Source: Leisingera aquaemixtae (lineage in GTDB: Bacteria; Pseudomonadota; Alphaproteobacteria; Rhodobacterales; Rhodobacteraceae). Taken from it: a stretch of DNA of 64,000 bases. The stretch is from contig NZ_CYSR01000011.1 of assembly GCF_001458395.1 (NCBI RefSeq), forward strand, positions 248,001 to 312,000, given 5' to 3'. The translations under genes were made by a program, and so were the position numbers. This document shows positions 59,284 through 64,000 of the stretch, piece after piece; positions within the stretch are counted from its first letter, which is position 1; each line of letters begins with the position of its first letter. The notes below the pieces were generated by a model that searched no databases, was not told where the DNA came from, and saw nothing but the letters and a program-made list of their open reading frames with translations.

Positions 59284-61347
59284 CTAGTTGCTGCCGGTGA
59301 TCTGGCTGAGCCAAGGCCACAGCTCTTCAGCATTCATTTCGCGCTGAAGGATCAGCGCACCGGCAAGGCTCTCGAGCAGATCCCGGTGCGGCGCTAGGAG
59401 GTCTCGCGCATTTTGCTCGAACTGTTGGAGCTTGACGCGCACACGGTCCCAATCCGCCCTGGAAAGCCGCGCCATGTCGGGCTCACCGAGCCAGGCGGGG
59501 CCATGGATGCCGAGGCCGAACACCTGATCACAATGCAACTGCAGGCGGGTTGCACGTTCAAGATCGCTGCCCGGACCACCGCCACTGCCAGCGCTGACAT
59601 CCCCGAGCACCAGGTGCTCCGCGGCACGCCCGGCGAGGAGGATTGCCATCTCGCCCTCGAACTCGTGGGTGGTGCCCTCGATGATCGCGGTTCCCCGGGT
59701 CGTCATCCCTACATCTTTCGTGATCACGATGCGTTCGACGGCCGATGCACCGAGCAGCAGTGCCGTGACAAAGGCGTGGCCGGCTTCATGCAGTGCAATG
59801 CGCCGCTCCAGAGCGGGGCGCTCCGGGCGGTTGCACTTCAGGTGCGCGGTAAAATAACTAGCATCGAAGGGGATGCCTTCGCGACGCGCCGTGGCCTTTG
59901 CCGCGCGGACCGTTGCGTCGATCTCCGCCGGCGTTTGGCCGACGCAGAGGCGTGCCAGACCCAACACCTCCTCGGGCTCCGTGAACACTTGCCGGAGCAT
60001 GTGAGCGACCTGCCGAAGATGCGGCCGCCCCAGTTCGACGACTTTGTCGAAGCGCCCTGGTCTGCAAATGGCCGGATCAATCGTGTCCACGGCGTTGCAA
60101 GCTCCCAAGAGGAGGGTGCCGTCAACCGCAAGAAACTTGTCTATTTCTTTGAGCAGCACGTTGATTACTTGCCGGCGATAGTTGCTGTTGTGCTGATCTC
60201 GGCCGTCGCGCGACCCGAATGAGTCGATCTCGTCGATAAAAACGATGCAAGGACGCTGCGCAGCCGCCTGGGAAAATGTACCGAGCATGGCGTTAAGCAT
60301 GTGCCCAAGATGTCCCCGTGCCTGCCATTCGGCTGCACTCGCGATGATGATCGGAAGGCCCGCCGATCTTGCGGTGGCCTGCGCAAGCATCGTTTTTCCT
60401 GTGCCTGGATCGCCGTAAAGAAGCAGCGAGCGCGGGATGTCAGACCAGCTCGCGGTACCCTGCAGGCAAGCCTGCACGTCAGCGGCGAGGGCCGCCGCCG
60501 CCTGGTGGGCAGCGGAATTGCCACCGATCTCTGCCAGTGTCAGGGCCTCCTCCCGGACAGGGCGACGTGGCCGTGTCAGCTTCTGCAGCTTGCGCGCCGC
60601 GTTTTGCGCTGTGGGCGCCCGTAGGGCCATGAGCAATGCCGGGTACTCGAGCCGCGCGAGGGTTTCACGGTCCGGGAGTAGACGCGCGTGCTCCGCCTCG
60701 CCTACCATGTTGTAGTGGTGCGTGATCAGCATAAATAGGATCTGCCGATCGACGGGGGCAAGGCGCTGCGCTTCGGGCAGAGCCCGCCGAAGGGGAGCGG
60801 AAAACTCGAACCCGTCTGGCACCAAGATGAGCATCGGTGCCGGAAACAGGAGCGCCTCCCGAATAGTGTCTTCGAAGACGTCGCGCATGTGGCTAGAGAT
60901 GTCTCCAGAACTGCGGAACTGTGGTGCGCACAGTTGAAGCACGGGTTCGGCCGGATGACGGGGGCCGCGGGTGTATACGCGCATGTCCGGCGGCACTAGA
61001 CTGTGTTTCAGAAGGTATTCCATCCCGCTCAGCTCGCGTGCGTTGATGCCGCCCAGCACCGTCACGGATCCGGAGCTGAGAACCTGACCCCGAAAGCACT
61101 GCTCCGAGCCCCAGGTCGCAGCCCATCGGATGAGCAGGAGTAGGTGGTCTGGGTGAGGCCCTATGGCATCAGTGTCATCGGAGTGCTTCTCCGCCCGGCT
61201 GGCGGCTGTGGCCACAGCGGGAGCGCCGGCATGAGCAGGCGAGCTGTCGCTGCCCGCGTGGTGGCGTCGAATCAGAGCACGGGCGAAAGGCGCCCACTCT
61301 GGCAGGCGGGGTTTGGGATGATCATCTGGGGAAGGGTCTATGGTCAC
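59284..61347 (-). CDS. FtsH-like AAA+ zinc metalloprotease without membrane segments
   Basis: A 687-residue protein. Residues 1-265 match no family I know and lack membrane helices. An AAA+ module follows: Walker A GDPGTGKT at 312-319, Walker B IVFIDEID at 368-375, and the arginine-finger region CRPGRFD at 428-434. The C-terminal part has the zinc motif HEAGH at 520-524 and the third-ligand region GSDLERAT at 593-600, both as in FtsH (M41). So it should be an ATP-driven protease, but soluble, unlike FtsH. The GTG start has GAGAGGAG upstream. It is co-transcribed with the GIY-YIG-like gene. All catalytic motifs are intact. Confidence 0.8.
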   Translation of the reverse strand: MTIDPSPDDHPKPRLPEWAPFARALIRRHHAGSDSSPAHAGAPAVATAASRAEKHSDDTDAIGPHPDHLLLLIRWAATWGSEQCFRGQVLSSGSVTVLGGINARELSGMEYLLKHSLVPPDMRVYTRGPRHPAEPVLQLCAPQFRSSGDISSHMRDVFEDTIREALLFPAPMLILVPDGFEFSAPLRRALPEAQRLAPVDRQILFMLITHHYNMVGEAEHARLLPDRETLARLEYPALLMALRAPTAQNAARKLQKLTRPRRPVREEALTLAEIGGNSAAHQAAAALAADVQACLQGTASWSDIPRSLLLYGDPGTGKTMLAQATARSAGLPIIIASAAEWQARGHLGHMLNAMLGTFSQAAAQRPCIVFIDEIDSFGSRDGRDQHNSNYRRQVINVLLKEIDKFLAVDGTLLLGACNAVDTIDPAICRPGRFDKVVELGRPHLRQVAHMLRQVFTEPEEVLGLARLCVGQTPAEIDATVRAAKATARREGIPFDASYFTAHLKCNRPERPALERRIALHEAGHAFVTALLLGASAVERIVITKDVGMTTRGTAIIEGTTHEFEGEMAILLAGRAAEHLVLGDVSAGSGGGPGSDLERATRLQLHCDQVFGLGIHGPAWLGEPDMARLSRADWDRVRVKLQQFEQNARDLLAPHRDLLESLAGALILQREMNAEELWPWLSQITGSN

Positions 61348-62054
61348 TGTACGCTCCTCTCGGGAGGGTGCCCAATAGGGGGGGGCTGCGCGGGACGCAA
61401 GAGTCTAATTTTCCGTGTAGTGAATTGAAAATATTGATTTTTTTGTTTTCGCACATGTCAGTTTCGGGGTTTCTGAACGCAGGCCTGAGCCGCTTTGGTG
61501 CAGTGCGCCTCTTGTTCCATTGGCATCTCCAGCAGCGTAGCAAGTGCCGGGCTTGCGAAAATCAATTCAGCAGACAGTTTTTCGCATTGCGCCGATCCGG
61601 GGCGGCGGGCCGGAGTAACTTAATGCCACGTTCGGGATGCGATGTCCTACTGCTGGCGGCTTACGGCTTCGGCGAAGATAGTGGCGTTAGACAGCTTGGC
61701 ATGGCCAAAACATTTCTGCAGCTAGTGGATTGGCACGCCCAGGACCGTGGCATGTACGCCAAAGCCTTGGCGCAGGTCCTTCTGACTGCGGTGTTTCGTG
61801 GAATGTTCCCGGTTCTTCAGGGCGAGTCTTGAGGGCCGTAAGCGGGGAGGCCATAGTGGCAGGCCTAAGCAAGATCGCGCTCTACCGGAATGTGCATCAG
61901 CTTGGTCTTGACCCGCCAGTTGAGAGCTCACTCATTGGTGGGAGCGCCGCTGCGGAGCATTTTCCGCGGCGGCTGGGCTCCTGATCCGACCCGAACTCCC
62001 CCGAAACGAGTTTGCGAAAAACTGGCTTTCGGAACGATGCCGTTTGACCGCCCT
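61348..62054. other. Island stretch without recognisable genes
   Basis: The first part should hold the leftward promoter of the protease gene. From about 61430 to 62050 frames are open but short, and none resembles a family I know. Probably decayed sequence. Confidence 0.4.
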
Positions 62055-62348
62055 TGGGTTCGGAGACTGCGATGGGACAGCGTCAGCGACATAGCCGAGA
62101 TCCTAGTTGATTGCCGACGAGTGTTTCTATGCCATTATCCGAAGATTACCTTTCCGGGTGCCCGCCGCAAAGCGCTTCAGCTGGTCGGCCACGTCCACAA
62201 AAATCGGCCGGGAACGCGCAACAGCGTGAATGTTGGCGCCGACTTATGGGGTTTTCGACCGGTGAGCCTGTCAGAGATCGAGCAGCGTGCCCGAAGTTTG
62301 CCTGTGAACCATTACTGGGAAGCGGTGGAACCTGGTTGTGATCTATGA
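62055..62348 (+). pseudogene. C-terminal fragment of a calcineurin-like phosphoesterase
   Basis: The frame from about 62055 to the stop reads like the second half of a metallophosphoesterase of the phage/YfcE-like type: VFLCHYPKITFPGARRKALQ, then LVGHVHKN, the metal-binding GHxH motif, then VNVGADLWGFRPVSLSEIEQ. The N-terminal metal-binding motifs (DxH, GDxxD, GNHD) cannot be found upstream in any frame. It is therefore a remnant, another sign of decay in the island. Confidence 0.55.
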
Positions 62349-63275
62349 ACCGTCGGTTGCAGCTGTCCGGGCCGCATCGGTGCAGCCTCAAGGGGACCGC
62401 AAGCGCGAAACCAACTGTGCCTCCCATCCAAAGCGGCCTATCAACCGCTCATGCACATTGACGGCAACGCTGCGGTCAGCACCAGTGGCGGCGAAGCGCA
62501 GAAAGCGCCATTTGCAGAGTCACACTCCTGTCGCCGGTCGGCCGCGCAAACCGACTTCAAATAGCTGCGGCGCGTCCCGTCATTCCTGCCGTTCGCTGTA
62601 ATTGCAAAGTTACAGGCCGAACGACCTCATCTTGTCGGAACGAGGCGGACGTAGCGTTTCGGCGGATCGGGCGAGCAACTTGAAACCGCTGCAGGTGCTC
62701 AGTTCCGCGATCTTGACAGGAAAAACTGACGTTCATCACCCGATGATGTTCAGTTGGCCCGCACTTGGGTTGAGAAGGCGGCTGGCTGTGCGAAGCAAGG
62801 CATCGCAGCCGAAGCAACAGACCAACGAGAGGAGTTCCTCTGCTCGTGTAAGTACCGCCAGAACGGCAAGCCGCGATTTGTGTCCGCTCTGGACCGCGCA
62901 GAATCACAATCAAGGCGGACGCCCGCCCCCCCTTAGCAAAACCAGCGTTAAACCGGATGATCATGGCAACGAGCTCGCCCTGATCAAACTTGGGCGCCTC
63001 ACGCGGAAACACTACCGTGACCGTCATTAAGGGGTTGGTAACCATATTCAAGTTGTGCGGATATTTAGTGTATCAAGGATGAAATTCATACTACATGCGT
63101 CCCCAAGCTCTATTTTTTCTTTGCTCTAATTATCAAAAGGCAGCATTCGGCCGCGCAATAAAGTTGCGAAAGGAAGCGAGGCGTTACATGGGATTTGATG
63201 CATTGAACTTTTTGGAAACTTTTTTGATGAAGTAATGAATTGTTCAGTGAGTTTTGCCTTGAGGAGGCACGTATA
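62349..63275. other. Right end of the island and spacer to the next gene
   Basis: No gene can be supported. Open frames on both strands (for example 62557-63051) have no family resemblance and unlikely composition. The inverted TGCGTCCCCA repeat lies at 63096-63105. From about 63060 on, the sequence becomes AT-rich and should hold the promoter of the CHASE3 gene, which has GAGGAGG at 63261-63267. Confidence 0.4.
63096..63105. repeat. Inverted TGCGTCCCCA repeat at right island edge
   Basis: The exact reverse complement of the two TGGGGACGCA repeats at 56318 and 56329, placed about 170 bases before the next gene. Confidence 0.4.
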
Positions 63276-64000
63276 ATGAAAACAAGCGAATCAACCAAAA
63301 GAAGAAATTGGATTTTTAAATTCTCCAACTGGTCCACCAAGGCAAAAGTATTGGTAGCCACGGCAGCGCCATTGGTACTGACGCTGGGAATTGGAATTGT
63401 CGCGCAAATGAACCTCGCAAAAATGGCGGAGACCTCCGGCTGGGTCGAGCACACCCAAAAGGTTCTGAAGCAGGGCGACACGATTGTAGCTTCTGCAGTG
63501 GACATGGAAACCGGCATGCGGGGCTATCTTCTGGCGGGCGAAGAGACGTTCCTGGCGCCGTACCATAGTGGCGAAACAAATGTTTATTCTTCATTGGACT
63601 CCTTGCGGACAACAGTCAGTGATAACCCGCCTCAGGTTGAGCGCCTGGCAGAGGCCGAAAATATCCTGAGGGAATGGCAATCGGAAGTGGCTGAACAGCA
63701 AATCGCTATGCGCCGCGCCATTGGAAACTCCCAAACTATGGTCGATTTGGCGCGCAAGGTTCAAAAGGCTGAGGGAAAACAATATTTTGATCGGTTTAGA
63801 GCCCTCGCGGCTGAATTTATAGAAGTGGAAGAAAAGCTTTTGGAGCAACGCACCTCCGAATTCTACAAGCTTCTGGACCGTGGTGAAACCACGGGAGCGA
63901 CCATCCGGAATGCCATGGGCATGGTGAACCATACTCACGAGGTTATCGAGCAGGCCTTGAGTATTGTAGGTGCTGCAGTAGACATGGAGACCGGGATGCG
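63276..64000 (+). CDS. Tandem-CHASE3 chemoreceptor or sensor protein, 3' end beyond window
   Basis: The frame is open from ATG 63276 to the window end (241 codons); GAGGAGG lies 8 bases upstream. A membrane helix spans about residues 24-43 (AKVLVATAAPLVLTLGIGIV). A CHASE3 domain follows, with AVDMETGMRGYLLAGEE near residue 75. At the window end AVDMETGMR recurs near residue 233, preceded in both places by a similar helix (WVEHTQKVLKQ and MVNHTHEVIEQ). So two tandem CHASE3 domains begin the protein. The output domain is off the window: chemoreceptor or histidine kinase are both possible. Confidence 0.8.
   Translation, partial: MKTSESTKRRNWIFKFSNWSTKAKVLVATAAPLVLTLGIGIVAQMNLAKMAETSGWVEHTQKVLKQGDTIVASAVDMETGMRGYLLAGEETFLAPYHSGETNVYSSLDSLRTTVSDNPPQVERLAEAENILREWQSEVAEQQIAMRRAIGNSQTMVDLARKVQKAEGKQYFDRFRALAAEFIEVEEKLLEQRTSEFYKLLDRGETTGATIRNAMGMVNHTHEVIEQALSIVGAAVDMETGM

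Larger units (their letters stand above)
56249..63110. mobile_element. Putative decayed genomic island at tRNA-Phe
   Basis: The region starts at the 3' end of tRNA-Phe and ends near an inverted copy of the TGGGGACGCA repeat found next to the tRNA. It contains a truncated tyrosine recombinase, orphan genes, a phosphoesterase fragment and long stretches without genes, in sharp contrast to the dense housekeeping block before it. I could not find a duplicate of the tRNA 3' end within the island, so its right limit is inferred from the repeat and the next gene. Confidence 0.55.

Noticed and set aside
62557-63051. 164-residue minus-strand frame near the right island edge
   Set aside because: No family resemblance, no ribosome-binding site seen, and no operon context.
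56226-63276. Direct repeat of the tRNA-Phe 3' end as attR
   Set aside because: I looked for the last 15-20 bases of the tRNA in the island and found none; only the TGGGGACGCA repeats support the boundary.

Overview
The window reads as chromosomal DNA of a GC-rich marine alphaproteobacterium of the Rhodobacteraceae (Roseobacter group). The support is gene content: the N-methylglutamate route for methylamine, a dmmDABC dimethylamine monooxygenase cluster, a Tdm-type trimethylamine N-oxide demethylase, and a housekeeping block murA / DUF2948 / hisD / UPF0262 / LMW phosphatase / infA / maf / RNase G / yacG. Unlike Ruegeria pomeroyi as I remember it, this genome also carries a serine cycle, so a methylotrophic roseobacter such as Leisingera or Roseovarius is my best guess. 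The genus is inferred from memory and was not checked.

Region 1 (about 0.5-24.4 kb) is a methylated-amine catabolic region. It holds a branched-chain-type ABC importer with a Tat-exported binding protein, an XRE-cupin regulator, dmmDABC (dimethylamine to methylamine plus formaldehyde), an ammonium transporter with a small membrane partner, mgsABC (N-methylglutamate synthase), gmaS (gamma-glutamylmethylamide synthetase), fhs and folD (tetrahydrofolate-linked C1 oxidation), a DMT-family transporter, tdm, and a truncated globin.

Region 2 (24.4-36.3 kb) is a divergent serine-cycle cluster. Leftward run gckA, a malyl-CoA lyase and a LuxR-type regulator. Rightward run an aminotransferase (serine-glyoxylate type by context), mtkA, mtkB, hprA, ppc and glyA. 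Together regions 1 and 2 could take methylated amines to ammonium and C1-tetrahydrofolate and then assimilate the C1 unit. Not in this window are N-methylglutamate dehydrogenase, trimethylamine monooxygenase, enolase, malate dehydrogenase and the glyoxylate-regeneration enzymes.

Region 3 (36.6-46.3 kb) is accessory: a DeoR regulator, a Na/Pi cotransporter, a second DMT transporter, a hybrid CHASE-PAS histidine kinase, a methyl-accepting chemotaxis protein and tRNA-Thr(GGT). Region 4 (46.4-56.2 kb) is the housekeeping block, with an SDR oxidoreductase, an NTF2-like protein, a GNAT protein and a nitrilase-family hydrolase placed within it, ending at tRNA-Phe(GAA).

Region 5 (about 56.25-63.1 kb) looks like a decayed genomic island integrated beside tRNA-Phe. 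It has integrase-arm-like repeats at both edges, a pRiA4b ORF-3 family protein, a truncated tyrosine recombinase, a fragment of a calcineurin-like phosphoesterase, long unassignable stretches, and one intact two-gene cassette: a soluble FtsH-like AAA+ zinc metalloprotease with an unrecognised N-terminal domain of about 265 residues, followed by a GIY-YIG-like protein. This cassette is my main candidate for an undescribed system. The window ends inside a chemoreceptor or sensor gene with two tandem CHASE3 domains.

Recurrent intergenic signals include TGGTCCA boxes in front of both the importer and the dmm operon, an AGGAAA-centred element in front of several C1 genes, a nested dyad in the tdm promoter, GGGTA/TACCC dyads between the LuxR gene and the serine-cycle operon, and several copies of a dispersed 3'-end element.
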